From: Woeseiaceae bacterium
Lineage (GTDB): Bacteria; Pseudomonadota; Gammaproteobacteria; Steroidobacterales; Woeseiaceae
Length of the DNA: 64,000 nt
Assembly (NCBI GenBank): GCA_013043165.1
Contig: JABDOQ010000100.1
Span: forward strand, 1 to 64,000
Reading direction: 5' to 3'
The translations under genes and the position numbers were made by a program. The notes beneath the pieces were generated by a model that made no database searches, was not told the origin of the DNA, and was given only the letters and a program-made list of their open reading frames with translations. This document shows, piece after piece, positions 39,787 through 51,066 of this stretch (positions are counted from its first letter, which is position 1; each line of letters starts with the position of its first letter).

Positions 39787-40719
39787 ATGACAGATAGCAA
39801 GCAAAGCCAGCCGAAAACCGTTGTTTCGATGCCCAAATCGGATACGGACTCGAGTGACAAAGCAGAATCCCCCGCACATATTTTCGGCACGATGCGCCAC
39901 GATCCGGAGAAGATCAAAGAGCTATTCCGTAACGGCACCTACCCGTACAAGACCAAGATCCGTAAGGCCGCCTATGAACGACATAAGGAAGAGCTGCAGG
40001 TCGAGCTTCTCAAGGTGCAAAGCTGGGTAAAGGAAACCGGCCAGCGAATTGTCGTTATTTTCGAGGGTCGCGATGCGGCGGGTAAAGGCGGTACGATCAA
40101 GCGTTTCATGGAACATCTTAATCCACGTGCTGCACGCACCGTGGCATTGGAAAAACCGACGGAACACGAGCTGGGCCAATGGTACTTCCAGCGCTACATC
40201 CAGCATCTGCCGACAGAAGGCGAAATGGTCTTTTTCGATCGCTCCTGGTACAACCGCGCAGGTGTCGAGCGCGTCATGGGTTTCTGCGATTCACTTCAGT
40301 ACCTCGAGTTCATGCGCCAGGTGCCGGATCTCGAGCGTATGCTGGTTCGCTCGGGCATTCGCCTGTTCAAATACTGGTTCTCGGTTACTCACGAAGAGCA
40401 GCAGCGGCGTTTCAAGGCACGCAGTCTGGATCCGCTGAAACACTGGAAGCTCAGCCCGATCGACCAGGAGTCGCAGGGAAAGTGGGCGGAGTACACGGAT
40501 GCGAAAGAGGCGATGTTCTTCTACACGGACACGGCCGATGCGCCCTGGACGATCGTCAAATCGGATGACAAGAAACGCGCCCGGCTGAACTGTATGCAGC
40601 ATTTCCTGTCCGTCCTGGACTATTCACGCAAGGATGCTCGCGTGTTGCACGGCCCGGACCCCCTGATCGTGGGCTCGTCGTCGCAAGTCATCGAAAAAGA
40701 CCGCCACCTCTGGGGTTGA
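39787..40719 (+). CDS. ppk2: Polyphosphate kinase 2 family protein
   Basis: VVIFEGRDAAGKGGTIKRFMEHLNPRAARTVALEKPTEHELGQWYFQRYIQHLPTEGEMVFFDRSWYNRAGVERVMGFC. Confidence 0.95.
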   Translation: MTDSKQSQPKTVVSMPKSDTDSSDKAESPAHIFGTMRHDPEKIKELFRNGTYPYKTKIRKAAYERHKEELQVELLKVQSWVKETGQRIVVIFEGRDAAGKGGTIKRFMEHLNPRAARTVALEKPTEHELGQWYFQRYIQHLPTEGEMVFFDRSWYNRAGVERVMGFCDSLQYLEFMRQVPDLERMLVRSGIRLFKYWFSVTHEEQQRRFKARSLDPLKHWKLSPIDQESQGKWAEYTDAKEAMFFYTDTADAPWTIVKSDDKKRARLNCMQHFLSVLDYSRKDARVLHGPDPLIVGSSSQVIEKDRHLWG

Positions 40720-40775
40720 CGGATTTCCTCACAATCACGTTGTGCTGAGGTCGGCTAGCGGCGATAATCCCCGCC

Positions 40776-40881
<106 letters not shown>

Positions 40882-40934
40882 ACTTACGTTACACTGTGTG
40901 ATTCTCACCGAGCCCGACAGGCTGCTGAAGTTCT

Positions 40935-42551
40935 ATGAGCTATCTCGTGCTGGCCCGCAAATGGCGGCCCAAAGACTTCTCGGATACGGTTGGCCAGGAG
41001 CACGTGCTCCAGGCCCTCATCAATGCCCTCGACTCAGGTCGATTGCACCATGCGTACCTGTTCACCGGTACGCGTGGCGTCGGCAAGACAACCATCGCGC
41101 GCATTCTTGCGAAAGCTCTCAACTGCGAAAAGGGCATCACGTCAGAGCCGTGCGGCGAATGCAGTGCCTGCCGGGAAATCGACGAAGGTCGATTCGTCGA
41201 TTTAATTGAGGTCGATGCTGCCTCCAAAACCAAGGTAGATGATACGCGGGATCTGCTCGACAACGTGCAGTACGCACCGGCGCGCGGCCGTTACAAGGTG
41301 TACCTCATAGACGAGGTGCACATGTTGTCCAAGAGTTCCTTTAATGCGCTTTTGAAGACGCTCGAAGAGCCGCCGCCCCATGTCAAGTTCCTGCTGGCCA
41401 CGACGGATCCGCAAAAGCTGCCGGTAACGGTTCTGTCCCGGTGTCTGCAATTCAATTTGAAGCGCATGACGCCGCGCCTGATGTCGGATCGGCTCGCGCA
41501 TATTTGCGAAGCTGAAGCGATTGAATTCGATGCGGCCGCGCTGGCGCTGCTGGCCCGTGCCGCCGACGGCAGCATGCGTGATGCCCTCAGCCTGCTCGAC
41601 CAGGCGATAGCGTACTGTGGAGGCAAGATCGATGCAGCGCAGGTCGCGCTGATGCTTGGCACTATCGATCGGCAGCACGTGTCGCGCCTGTTGCGATTGC
41701 TGGCCGAAGACGACGCGAAAGGCATCATTGATGCGATTCGGGAGATTGATGAGCAGTTTCCGGACTACTCGCGCCTGCTCGATGACCTGGCGCGTGATTT
41801 GCAGCGTATCGCGGTTTTCCAGGTTGTTGGTACCTGTGACAGCGATGACGATATCGGCGAACAGGAATGCGCCGAGCTCGCCGAGGCACTGCCAGCCGCC
41901 GATGTGCAGCTTTTTTATCAAATTGCCGTAATGGGTCGACGCGATTTACCGCTTGCGCCGGACCCGCGCAGCGGCGCGGAAATGACATTTCTCAGGATGC
42001 TCGCGTTTCGGCCGACGTCCGGTGATCTGCAACTGTCGTCGGGCGGTGAGGCGAACAGCGCTGGCAGACCGCATAAGGCCAGGCAGCGAAAACCGGCGCG
42101 GGCCAAGCCGGCAGCAGCGACTGGCGTTCAGCCGCAAGCGTGGCAGGATCCCGACTGGAGTCAGCTGGTAGCAGAGCTTGGCCTGGCCGGCGCCGTGCGC
42201 CTGCTGGCGGTCAACTGTGCGTTTCTGCGTCGTGAGGGCAACACCGTCCACCTGGGACTCGACCCGAGATCCGAGTCCCTGCTGACCAGGCAACGAAAAG
42301 ACGCGCTGGCGACGAGCCTGTCTCAAAAATTCGGCGAGCAACTTGACGTCAAGATCGCGGTCGAAGCTACTGTCGGTGCCGAGACGCCGGAGACACCGGT
42401 ACAGGAAGAATCGCGCATGGCTGATGAACGCATGGAGGCCGAGAGGCAAAAACTCGAAGCGGATCCTAACGTGCAGGCGATGAAAGACATATTCGGCGCT
42501 GAAATAAAAACGGAATCGATTCAGTTGATCAATCCGTCGCAGTCAGATTGA
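40935..42551 (+). CDS. dnaX: DNA polymerase III subunit gamma/tau
   Basis: [48 protein letters not shown]; zinc module [32 protein letters not shown]. Confidence 0.97.
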   Translation: MSYLVLARKWRPKDFSDTVGQEHVLQALINALDSGRLHHAYLFTGTRGVGKTTIARILAKALNCEKGITSEPCGECSACREIDEGRFVDLIEVDAASKTKVDDTRDLLDNVQYAPARGRYKVYLIDEVHMLSKSSFNALLKTLEEPPPHVKFLLATTDPQKLPVTVLSRCLQFNLKRMTPRLMSDRLAHICEAEAIEFDAAALALLARAADGSMRDALSLLDQAIAYCGGKIDAAQVALMLGTIDRQHVSRLLRLLAEDDAKGIIDAIREIDEQFPDYSRLLDDLARDLQRIAVFQVVGTCDSDDDIGEQECAELAEALPAADVQLFYQIAVMGRRDLPLAPDPRSGAEMTFLRMLAFRPTSGDLQLSSGGEANSAGRPHKARQRKPARAKPAAATGVQPQAWQDPDWSQLVAELGLAGAVRLLAVNCAFLRREGNTVHLGLDPRSESLLTRQRKDALATSLSQKFGEQLDVKIAVEATVGAETPETPVQEESRMADERMEAERQKLEADPNVQAMKDIFGAEIKTESIQLINPSQSD

Positions 42552-42573
42552 CCACGAGGTCGGGAGAAGACAA

Positions 42574-42897
42574 ATGAAAGGTGGTATCGGCCAGTTGATG
42601 AAACAGGCTCAGCAGATGCAGGCCGACATGAAAAAGGCGCAGGAAGAAATGGCGTCGATTTCAGTGACCGGAGAGTCCGGTGCGGGAATGGTGCGCATAA
42701 CAATGACGTGCCAGCACCAGGTGCAAGCCGTAAATATTGATGATTCGCTGCTTGACGACGACAAGGAAATGCTTGAGGACCTGATAACGGCAGCATTCAA
42801 CGATGCAATTCGAAAAGTTGAAAAGACCGTGCAGGAAAAGTTCTCCGGGATGACGGCCGGCATGCAATTGCCACCGGGAATGAAGCTGCCATTCTGA
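42574..42897 (+). CDS. ybaB: YbaB/EbfC nucleoid-associated protein
   Basis: [44 protein letters not shown]; between dnaX and recR. Confidence 0.96.
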   Translation: MKGGIGQLMKQAQQMQADMKKAQEEMASISVTGESGAGMVRITMTCQHQVQAVNIDDSLLDDDKEMLEDLITAAFNDAIRKVEKTVQEKFSGMTAGMQLPPGMKLPF

Positions 42898-42910
42898 GTT
42901 CATACTAACG

Positions 42911-43510
42911 ATGTCCTATTCACCGCTGCTCGTGCGTCTGATCGACGGACTCCGCTGTATGCCCGGCGTCGGGCAGAAGTCGGCACAACGCATTGCGTTT
43001 CATCTTCTCGAGCGAGATCGGGATGGAGCGAGCAACCTGTCAGCGGCGCTGCAGGAAGCGGTCGCCGCTATCGGGCATTGCGGCCGCTGCCGCATGTTCA
43101 CGGAGCACGAGTTGTGTTCGATCTGCTCTGCAAGCGGGCGGGACGGTTCGCAGTTATGTGTGGTCGAGTCGCCGGCTGACGTAATGGCAATTGAAGATGC
43201 CACGGGATTTCGCGGACTGTATTTTGTGCTGATGGGGCATTTATCGCCGTTGGACGGTATTGGTCCTGATGAACTGGGCCTCAGCCAACTTGAAGACTGG
43301 CTGCAGGAAGGCGAAGTCAGGGAGCTGATCATTGCCACCAATCCTACCGTCGAAGGTGACGCCACGGCGCACTACCTTGCGGAACTGGCCGCTAAACAGG
43401 CAGTACAGGCGAGCCGCATTGCGCACGGTGTGCCGTTGGGCGGCGAGCTCGAATACGTTGACGGCGGCACGCTGTCGCACGCATTTTTTGGTCGACGCGC
43501 TGTCGATTAG
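42911..43510 (+). CDS. recR: Recombination protein RecR
   Basis: [21 protein letters not shown]4 region [16 protein letters not shown]; Toprim domain. Confidence 0.97.
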   Translation: MSYSPLLVRLIDGLRCMPGVGQKSAQRIAFHLLERDRDGASNLSAALQEAVAAIGHCGRCRMFTEHELCSICSASGRDGSQLCVVESPADVMAIEDATGFRGLYFVLMGHLSPLDGIGPDELGLSQLEDWLQEGEVRELIIATNPTVEGDATAHYLAELAAKQAVQASRIAHGVPLGGELEYVDGGTLSHAFFGRRAVD

Positions 43511-43522
43511 GAGGAGAACTGG

Positions 43523-43873
43523 ATGGCGGACAAAGATTGCCTTTTCTGCAGGATCCTTGATGGAGACATCCCGGCCGATATCGTCTACGAATCAGATACG
43601 GCAATCGCGTTCCGAGATATTAATCCCCAGGCGCCAACGCACGTCGTCATCATTCCGCGCAAACATATTGCGACGATAAACGATATTGACGCGGATGATC
43701 AGGCGATCGTGGGCAGCCTGTATACGGCTGCCAGCACAATCGCGCGGGAGGAAGGATTTTCGGAACAGGGCTATCGCGCTGTCATGAATTGCAACAAAGC
43801 GGCCGGTCAGACGGTGTTTCACATTCACCTGCATCTGTTGGGCGGTCGAGTTCTCACCTGGCCACCGGGTTAG
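43523..43873 (+). CDS. hinT: HIT-family (HinT-like) protein
   Basis: DCLFCRILDGDIPADIVYE...HVVIIPRKHIATIND...GQTVFHIHLHLLGGR. Confidence 0.95.
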   Translation: MADKDCLFCRILDGDIPADIVYESDTAIAFRDINPQAPTHVVIIPRKHIATINDIDADDQAIVGSLYTAASTIAREEGFSEQGYRAVMNCNKAAGQTVFHIHLHLLGGRVLTWPPG

Positions 43874-43877
43874 GGCC

Positions 43878-44783
43878 CTAATTGTGGCGGCCGTTTGACA
43901 GTTGTTTGGTCAAATTGACAATGCGCTTGTAGCTTTCATATCGACGAGCTGAGATTGTCTCGACTTCCACGGCCCGCTTAACTGCACATCCCGGCTCACG
44001 CAAATGTTGGCAATTCGCGAACCTGCAGTGCTGTGCCGCAGCCGTAATCTCGCGAAACCCTTGTGCCGCGATGCTGGACGACTCTAGCGCCGGGGCATAA
44101 TCGCGGACGCCGGGCGAATCAATCACCGATCCACCGCCAGGCAACGGAATCATCACGGAATTGACGGTTGTATGGCGGCCTTCACGCGTCTTGTCGGACA
44201 CGGCCGAGGTGGGCTGCGTCGCGTCGCCGACAAGTTGATTGATAATGCTCGATTTCCCCACGCCTGATTGGCCGACGATAATGGCGCAGCGGTTCTTGAG
44301 TAAGTCTTCGATATCGGCTGTTCCGTGTCCTTCTTTGGCGCTGCATTGAATAACGTCATAGCCGATGCGCGCGTAATCAGCGAGCTCTTTGGCAGTGGAT
44401 GATGCACTTGTATCCAGGTCAATCTTGTTGAATACAACGGCCGCCGCAATGCCCATTAGTTCGGCGGCGCAGAGGTATCTATCCACGATGTACCAGTCAG
44501 CTTTGGGCTCAGCCGCAGCAACCACGACAAGGTAGTCGAGGTTCGCCGCGAGCACCTCGATCTGTCCGCGCATGTTTGGGCGGGCAAGCTCATTTTCCCG
44601 TTCCACGATAGCAGTGATCAGCCACTCAGACTCATTGGCTAACGATTCTGCAATGACCCGATCGCCGCACACAGGCTTTATTCGCTTGCCCTTGATGCGA
44701 GCATCGACTTCGATGCCGCTCGCAAGTCGCAGTCGCATGCGGCGGCTGTAGGTGGCGATTACGGTCGCCGTTTCGTTTTTCAT
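43878..44783 (-). CDS. rsgA: Ribosome small subunit-dependent GTPase RsgA
   Basis: VFNKIDLD; IIVGQSGVGKSSIINQLVG; DKTREGRHTT; DSPGVRDYAP; C-terminal Cys/His zinc site. Confidence 0.96.
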   Translation of the reverse strand: MKNETATVIATYSRRMRLRLASGIEVDARIKGKRIKPVCGDRVIAESLANESEWLITAIVERENELARPNMRGQIEVLAANLDYLVVVAAAEPKADWYIVDRYLCAAELMGIAAAVVFNKIDLDTSASSTAKELADYARIGYDVIQCSAKEGHGTADIEDLLKNRCAIIVGQSGVGKSSIINQLVGDATQPTSAVSDKTREGRHTTVNSVMIPLPGGGSVIDSPGVRDYAPALESSSIAAQGFREITAAAQHCRFANCQHLREPGCAVKRAVEVETISARRYESYKRIVNLTKQLSNGRHN

Positions 44784-44893
44784 GTCGGGAGGACGATTGC
44801 CTGGGTCATTCAGAGTATGCCGCCAAGCGGGCAGCCTTGCACATAGAAGACATGTAAACTACGACGGATCACTATTGCCGGAATAAAACGCGT

Positions 44894-45475
44894 ATGTCGA
44901 CATCAGCAGCGGATCGCCTGACCAACCTGATCTGGATAGACCTTGAGATGACCGGTCTCAGCCCGGAAACCGACACCATTATCGAGATTGCGACTATTGT
45001 TACTGATAAGCATCTCAATGAACTCGCGGTAGGCCCGGTTCTTGCCGTCAGACAGTCGCCGGCAACGATGGATGCGATGGACGAGTGGAATCGGCGCCAG
45101 CATGGGGGGTCCGGATTGACAGCGCGGGTCCTGGACAGCGAGGTCGGCGCTCACGACGCGGAGCACGCGACTCTCGCATTTCTGCAAGAGTGGGTCGATG
45201 AGAATGCGTCGCCGATGTGCGGAAACAGCATTTGTCAGGATCGGCGTTTTCTTGCGCGCGAAATGCCGGAACTCGAGCGTTTTTTTCACTACCGCAACCT
45301 CGATGTCAGCACCCTCAAGATTCTCGCACAGCAATGGGCACCCGAAGTCGCCAGGGGTTTCGTCAAGGAGTCCGCGCATCTCGCTTTGTCTGATATTCGG
45401 GATTCCATCGAGGAACTCGCATGGTACCGCGATAAGCTGCTGAACAGCGCCGTGCTGGAATCTGCGGATGCCTGA
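44894..45475 (+). CDS. orn: Oligoribonuclease
   Basis: [65 protein letters not shown]. Confidence 0.97.
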   Translation: MSTSAADRLTNLIWIDLEMTGLSPETDTIIEIATIVTDKHLNELAVGPVLAVRQSPATMDAMDEWNRRQHGGSGLTARVLDSEVGAHDAEHATLAFLQEWVDENASPMCGNSICQDRRFLAREMPELERFFHYRNLDVSTLKILAQQWAPEVARGFVKESAHLALSDIRDSIEELAWYRDKLLNSAVLESADA

Positions 45476-46079
45476 GAAGCCCTACGCCGAGTACGCTCAG
45501 CGCAATGCTTTGCCAATACTCGAGGTGCTGCGACACGAACTCCGGGGCCATACCGAAGTTCTGGAAATAGGTTCCGGTACGGGCCAACACGCGATTCGAT
45601 TTGCCGCTGACCTTGTTCACGTGCAATGGCAGACGAGCGATGTTGACGAGAATCACGAGGGTATCAGCTTCTGGATTGCCGAGGCGGGGCTGCCGAATGT
45701 CCGTCAGCCGCTGTCACTCGATGTAACGACAGCCGAAGTGTCGGATGCATCCTACGACGCCGTTTACTCATCGAATACGGCGCATATCATGAGCCCAGGC
45801 GCGGTCAAGGCGATGTTCAGGCTCGTGGGCAGGGTCCTGCGACCCGACGGGCTTTTTATACTATATGGTCCGTTCCGCCGGGCCGGCAGATTCAATACAC
45901 AAAGTAATGCGGACTTCGATGCTGATCTGCGGTCGCGGGATCCATCGATGGGAATACGGGATCTTGACGTGCTGGATATACTGGGCATCGAAAACGGATT
46001 GCGGCGTGTAAACTTGTACGCTGTTCCGTCGAACAACTTTGTGGCTATATGGCAAAAATCGCAAGCGAGCGTTCAATGA
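45468..46079 (+). CDS. DUF938 SAM-dependent methyltransferase-like protein
   Basis: [78 protein letters not shown]. Confidence 0.9.
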   Translation: MPEKPYAEYAQRNALPILEVLRHELRGHTEVLEIGSGTGQHAIRFAADLVHVQWQTSDVDENHEGISFWIAEAGLPNVRQPLSLDVTTAEVSDASYDAVYSSNTAHIMSPGAVKAMFRLVGRVLRPDGLFILYGPFRRAGRFNTQSNADFDADLRSRDPSMGIRDLDVLDILGIENGLRRVNLYAVPSNNFVAIWQKSQASVQ

Positions 46080-46459
46080 CGACGCACAAAGGCAGTTGTC
46101 ACTGCGGCCAGGTTCGATTCGAAGTCGATGCACCGGCGACTATTCGCGCCGATGACTGCAATTGCAGCATTTGCCGCAAGTCGGGCTTTTTGCACCTGCT
46201 TGTGTCTGCGGCTGACTTCCGGTTGCTGCAGGGCGAGGACGAGTTGAGCAGCTACACGTTCAACACCGGTGTCGCGAAGCACTATTTCTGCCGACATTGT
46301 GGCATCAAGTCTTTCTATATTCCGCGCTCGCATCCGGAGGGCGTCAGCGTCAATGTGCATTGTCTCGAAATGGAAACCATCGAATCCATAGAAGTTACGC
46401 CGTTTGACGGTCAAAACTGGGAGCAGAATGTCTCGAAATTGTCTCCGATAAGCGACTGA
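46076..46459 (+). CDS. GFA-family (CENP-V/GFA domain) protein
   Basis: GSCHCGQVRFEV; CNCSICRKSGFLHL; KHYFCRHCGIKSFYIPRSHP. Confidence 0.93.
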   Translation: MTTHKGSCHCGQVRFEVDAPATIRADDCNCSICRKSGFLHLLVSAADFRLLQGEDELSSYTFNTGVAKHYFCRHCGIKSFYIPRSHPEGVSVNVHCLEMETIESIEVTPFDGQNWEQNVSKLSPISD

Positions 46460-46540
46460 TTTGACTGATTATTGGCTGGCGAGAAGAGCAGCCTTCGCTT
46501 ATAGTTGCGTCTTTCGGATCGGGCCCCTGACGAGAATACA

Positions 46541-47212
46541 ATGAAGATGACGGTACGGGTTGCACTGGTATTCAGTTTTTTCGCGGCGGCGGCGGCGTCC
46601 GCCGCGCCGGCGTGGGTGAGCGACCAGTTCGAAATCACGCTGCGCACCGGACCCAGCACCAGCAACTCGATTCAGCTCATGCTCGACAGTGGACTTCGCC
46701 TCGAAGTTCTCGAACGTGATGCTGACACGGGTTATTCCCGGGTCCGCACGCCAGGCGGGACAGAAGGATGGGTGCTCAGCCGGTATCTCATGAATGAGCC
46801 GAGCGCGCGCGAGCAACTTCAGAAGTTAAGCAGCCAACTAACGAGCGCGAATTCGCGCGGCAGCTCGCTGGATTCCCAAATGAAGGCGGTCACTGCCGAG
46901 TACGATTCCGCCAACCGAAAAATCAAGGAACTCGAGCGCGCGAAGGCGGCCGTAGAAAAAGAGCTGGCCGAAATCAAACGCACGGCCGCTAATGTGCTCG
47001 CCATCGATAAACAGAACAAGACGTTGATGGACCAGCTGGCGGCGGCCCAGATTCGTGCAGACACGCTCGACCAGGAAAACCGCCAGCTCAGCAGCCAGAC
47101 GACTCGCTACTGGTTTGTGGCCGGTGCCCTGGTTCTGCTGGTCGGCATTATTCTCGGCATCTGGCTGCCGCGGGTGCGATGGCAGAGACGCTCGCGTTAC
47201 GACCGATTCTAG
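46541..47212 (+). CDS. TIGR04211-type SH3 domain / coiled-coil / C-terminal TM protein (YgiM-like)
   Basis: WVSDQFEITLRTGPSTSNSIQLMLDSGLRLEVLERDADTGYSRVRTPGGTEGWVLSRYL; coiled coil; TM near C-term. Confidence 0.9.
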   Translation: MKMTVRVALVFSFFAAAAASAAPAWVSDQFEITLRTGPSTSNSIQLMLDSGLRLEVLERDADTGYSRVRTPGGTEGWVLSRYLMNEPSAREQLQKLSSQLTSANSRGSSLDSQMKAVTAEYDSANRKIKELERAKAAVEKELAEIKRTAANVLAIDKQNKTLMDQLAAAQIRADTLDQENRQLSSQTTRYWFVAGALVLLVGIILGIWLPRVRWQRRSRYDRF

Positions 47213-47227
47213 AAACGTCAAATCGTT

Positions 47228-49591
47228 TCAAATAGTTTCGCCTGCGAGAAACATCCAGGTTTCGACGACCGTGTCCGGATTCAGGGACATGCTCTCGATG
47301 CCCTGATCGAGCAACCAGCGAGCCAGGTCAGGGTGATCAGACGGACCCTGGCCACAGATTCCAATGTATTTGCCTTGCTTCTTACAGGCTGAAATGGTCA
47401 TTGCGAGCAACGCTTTTACAGCGTCGTCGCGCTCATCGAAAGTGTCGGCGACGAGCGCCGAGTCGCGATCAAGGCCCAACGTAAGCTGTGTCATGTCGTT
47501 CGATCCGATCGACATGCCGTCAAAATATTGCAGGTATTGGTCCGCAAGCAGTGCGTTGGTCGGCAGCTCCGACATCATGATGACTTTGAGATCGTCCTTG
47601 CCACGCTCCAGGCCGTTCCTCGCCATCAGGTCGATAACATCCCGGGCCTGTTTGACCGAACGGACAAACGGGATCATGACCTGCACGTTGGTCAGTCCCA
47701 TGTCATTGCGCACGCGACGCAATGCCCGACATTCCAGTTCAAAACAGGGCTGGAAACTTTCGGCGAGATAGCGGGCGGCGCCGCGGAAGCCGATCATCGG
47801 ATTCTCTTCGTCGGGCTCATATTTCTGGCCGCCGATCAGATGGGCATACTCATTTGACTTGAAGTCCGACAGGCGCACAATCACTGGCTCTGGTGCGAAC
47901 GCGGCCGCAATGGTCGCGACGCCTTCCGTGAGTTTGCTGACGAAGAATTCAATCGGATCGGGATACCCGGCCATTTGTTCATCGACGGCGGCTCGCGTCG
48001 CGTCGTCAAGCGCGTCGTACTCTAGCAGCGCCTGCGGGTGCACGCCGATCATGCGATTGATAATGAACTCCAGGCGCGCAAGGCCGACGCCTCGGTTCGG
48101 AATAATTGCAAAGTCGAAGGCGCGATCAGGATTGCCGACGTTCATCATGATTTTTACCGGAATATCCGGCAACGAGTCCAACTCGATCAGGGTCTGCTCG
48201 AATTCAAGATTGCCGCGGTAAACCACGCCTTCGTCACCTTCAGCACAACTCACCGTGATATCCATTCCATCTGCAATGAGGTCAGTGGCGTTGCCGCAAC
48301 CGACAACGGCGGGGATGCCTAGCTCACGGGCAATGATCGCCGCATGGCAAGTGCGGCCACCGCGATTCGTCACGATCGCCGCGGCGCGCTTCATCACCGG
48401 CTCCCAGTCGGGATCCGTCATATCCGAAACCAATACGTCCCCTGTTTGAACGCGATTCATCTCCGCCACCGAGCGAATAACCTTGGCCGTACCTGCGCCG
48501 ATCTTATGGCCGATACTGCGGCCGGTTATAACGATGTCGGAGTGGCCTTTCAGGGTATAACGCTGGATGGTCTGACCGCTCTGGCTTTGCACTGTTTCGG
48601 GACGGGCTTGCAGGATGTAGATCTTGCCGTCGTTACCGTCCTTGCCCCACTCAATGTCCATCGGGCGCGCATAATGCTTCTCGATGGTGACCGCCATCTT
48701 TGCCAGTTCGATTATGTCGTCGTCGCTGATCGAGAAGGCGAGGCTATCGCGCTCATCGACGTCAACCGTTGCCACGGTCTTGCCTGGCGTCGAATCATCG
48801 CTGTAGATCATCTTGATGGCCTTACTGCCGAGGTTTTTGCGCAGAATCGGATGCTTGCCTGCGGCGAGCGCGGGTTTGTAGACGTAGAATTCGTCGGGAT
48901 TCACGGCGCCCTGAACGACAGTTTCACCGAGGCCGTAAGACGATGTGATAAAAACAGCGTCACGGAAACCGGTTTCCGTGTCGAGTGTGAACACCACTCC
49001 GGATGCGCCGATGTCGCTGCGTACCATCGTTTGAACGCCGGCGGAGAGTGCTACCTGGCTGTGATCGAAGCCCTGATGAACCCGGTACGCGATGGCACGG
49101 TCGTTGAACAATGAAGCGAAAACCTGGTGCATCGCCACGACGAGATTGTCGAGGCCGCGAACGTTCAGGAAGGTTTCCTGCTGCCCGGCGAAGGAGGCGT
49201 CGGGAAGATCCTCAGCAGTAGCCGAAGAACGCACAGCCACGGCGATATCCTTGCCGTCACTCATCGTGTTCCAGGCCGCGCGCACCGCATCCATCAAGCG
49301 GTCCGGAAGCGGCGTCTCCATAATCCAGCTACGGATTTTGCCCCCTGCGAGCGTCAGCGCAGTTATGTCGTCGACATCAAGCTCATTCAGCAAGTCTGCA
49401 ATTTTTTTGTCAAGTTTGTTGGTGGCAAGAAAGTCGCGGTAGGCGGCCGCTGTTGTGGCAAACCCGCCCGGCACCGTGACGCCGAGGCTGCTGAGGTTGC
49501 TGATCATTTCTCCGAGTGATGCGTTCTTTCCGCCGACGATCTCGATATCGTCTATGCCGAGCTCCTCGAGCTTGATGACATATGGCTCCAA
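47228..49591 (-). CDS. ppsA: Phosphoenolpyruvate synthase (pyruvate, water dikinase)
   Basis: [70 protein letters not shown]. Confidence 0.97.
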   Translation of the reverse strand: MEPYVIKLEELGIDDIEIVGGKNASLGEMISNLSSLGVTVPGGFATTAAAYRDFLATNKLDKKIADLLNELDVDDITALTLAGGKIRSWIMETPLPDRLMDAVRAAWNTMSDGKDIAVAVRSSATAEDLPDASFAGQQETFLNVRGLDNLVVAMHQVFASLFNDRAIAYRVHQGFDHSQVALSAGVQTMVRSDIGASGVVFTLDTETGFRDAVFITSSYGLGETVVQGAVNPDEFYVYKPALAAGKHPILRKNLGSKAIKMIYSDDSTPGKTVATVDVDERDSLAFSISDDDIIELAKMAVTIEKHYARPMDIEWGKDGNDGKIYILQARPETVQSQSGQTIQRYTLKGHSDIVITGRSIGHKIGAGTAKVIRSVAEMNRVQTGDVLVSDMTDPDWEPVMKRAAAIVTNRGGRTCHAAIIARELGIPAVVGCGNATDLIADGMDITVSCAEGDEGVVYRGNLEFEQTLIELDSLPDIPVKIMMNVGNPDRAFDFAIIPNRGVGLARLEFIINRMIGVHPQALLEYDALDDATRAAVDEQMAGYPDPIEFFVSKLTEGVATIAAAFAPEPVIVRLSDFKSNEYAHLIGGQKYEPDEENPMIGFRGAARYLAESFQPCFELECRALRRVRNDMGLTNVQVMIPFVRSVKQARDVIDLMARNGLERGKDDLKVIMMSELPTNALLADQYLQYFDGMSIGSNDMTQLTLGLDRDSALVADTFDERDDAVKALLAMTISACKKQGKYIGICGQGPSDHPDLARWLLDQGIESMSLNPDTVVETWMFLAGETI

Positions 49592-49637
49592 GACATACTC
49601 CCTTGTGTTCCTGGGCAGGACATGGAGAATCCCACCA

Positions 49638-50462
49638 ATGAAAGAGCGCGCTGTATATTTTCTATCGGATCAGACCGGTGTCACGGCTGAGGCCCTTGGG
49701 CATAGTCTCATTTCGCAATTCACCGGACAGAATTTTCGGCAGATGACTTTGCCATTTATAGATTGCGAAGACAAGGCGCGTGAAGCCGTCCGGACAATCA
49801 ATGCTGCGTGCAAAAAGAACTCCCTTCGGCCTGTCGTTTTCTCTACGCTCGTACAGCCGGAACTCAGAGAGATTGTAAAAAACGCGGAGGGCCTGCACCT
49901 CGATATTTTTGACGTGTTCCTGGACCCCCTGGCGGTTGAGCTCGATGAGACGCCATCATTTGCGCTGGGCGGCGCGCATGGCATGAGCGATATAGAAACG
50001 TACATGAGACGCATGGAAGCGACCAATTTCGCGCTTGCCAATGACGATGGCGGGGTCAGTCGTAATTACGATGCGGCCGATGTCATTCTGGTCGGCGTCT
50101 CGAGGTCCGGCAAAACACCCACATGCCTGTATCTTGCATTGCAATATGGCGTGTACGCGGCCAATTACCCGTTGACCGACGAAGAGCTCGAAAATGGTAC
50201 CTTGCCGGACTTTCTGGTCGAGCAGAAACAAAAGCTGTATGGCCTGACAATCACGCCCGAGCGTTTACAGCAAATACGCAAGGAGCGACGACCCCTGGGA
50301 AAATATTCGTCAGCGCAGCAAGTGAGGTTTGAATTACGCGAGGCGGCGAAGATCTTTCGCCGCTATGGCATTCCTCACGTCGACACGACGTCGTTCTCTA
50401 TCGAAGAAATTTCGAGCCGAATCCTGAATAGTACCGGTGTTGAACGTCGAGTACGACCTTGA
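49638..50462 (+). CDS. ppsR: PEP synthase regulatory kinase/phosphorylase
   Basis: [60 protein letters not shown] at 49638; divergent from ppsA. Confidence 0.96.
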   Translation: MKERAVYFLSDQTGVTAEALGHSLISQFTGQNFRQMTLPFIDCEDKAREAVRTINAACKKNSLRPVVFSTLVQPELREIVKNAEGLHLDIFDVFLDPLAVELDETPSFALGGAHGMSDIETYMRRMEATNFALANDDGGVSRNYDAADVILVGVSRSGKTPTCLYLALQYGVYAANYPLTDEELENGTLPDFLVEQKQKLYGLTITPERLQQIRKERRPLGKYSSAQQVRFELREAAKIFRRYGIPHVDTTSFSIEEISSRILNSTGVERRVRP

Positions 50463-50495
50463 TATTTACGCAGAACTGCGTGTTATATTGAACGC

Positions 50496-50951
50496 ATGTT
50501 ACTCGACTCTTATCTTGTTCCGCAGGCCATAGTAAAGCCACGCAGCTTCATCGGCCTGATGACGCTTTACGAAAGCAACTACCTGCGCCTCCTGCGGCTT
50601 ATCCCGGAAATCGCAAGGCTCGATGGCTGTTTTCGGTCGCGGGTAGCCGGTGACTGCGACCTGCATATCGAAATTCTGGAACGTTGTCGCTACACGGTCA
50701 CGCTCTCATTGTCATATCACCTGGAAACCGATGAGGGGCTGCTGATTGATCCGGACATGACGATCCGCGTCTACCTCGACGGCCAGCTGGCAGAAGCGAT
50801 GAGCATCGACGAAAGCCAGCGTCACGCCGCGCTCCGCCAGCTTATCGGTGCGCACCGGCGCGTACTGGACCTCCGATGGCAGCGAAATATCGTATTGAAC
50901 AAGTGGCTCGAATATCTCTCGGAGCAGGGTCACCTGGTCCTCGAACGCTAA
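50496..50951 (+). CDS. DUF1249 (YqiB-like) protein
   Basis: LMTLYESNYLRLLRLIPEIARLDG...LHIEILERCRYTVTLSLSY...KWLEYLSEQGHLV. Confidence 0.88.
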   Translation: MLLDSYLVPQAIVKPRSFIGLMTLYESNYLRLLRLIPEIARLDGCFRSRVAGDCDLHIEILERCRYTVTLSLSYHLETDEGLLIDPDMTIRVYLDGQLAEAMSIDESQRHAALRQLIGAHRRVLDLRWQRNIVLNKWLEYLSEQGHLVLER

Positions 50952-51066
50952 ATCCCGGCTGCCTGCTGTTTGCCGAAACTGTCGATTCGGTCAGAGTTTG
51001 TCCGCGGTTCCGTTGTCATCATGTGCTTGAGTCTTTAGTCGGGCAAACGGCTGCCCGGCGCTTATT

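Noticed and set aside
40935-42551. Possible programmed frameshift in dnaX producing a short gamma form
   Set aside because: By eye I saw no in-frame A-AAA-AAG heptamer; the CTTTTTTAT run near 41910 is in an unsuitable frame for a canonical -1 slip and lies too early. A dedicated slippery-site scan would settle it.
46560-46615. GCG/GCC triplet-rich run
   Set aside because: Explained by the Ala-rich signal peptide of the SH3-domain protein.
48344-49114. 256-aa plus ORF antisense to ppsA
   Set aside because: Shadow ORF; no recognisable domain and no start-site support.
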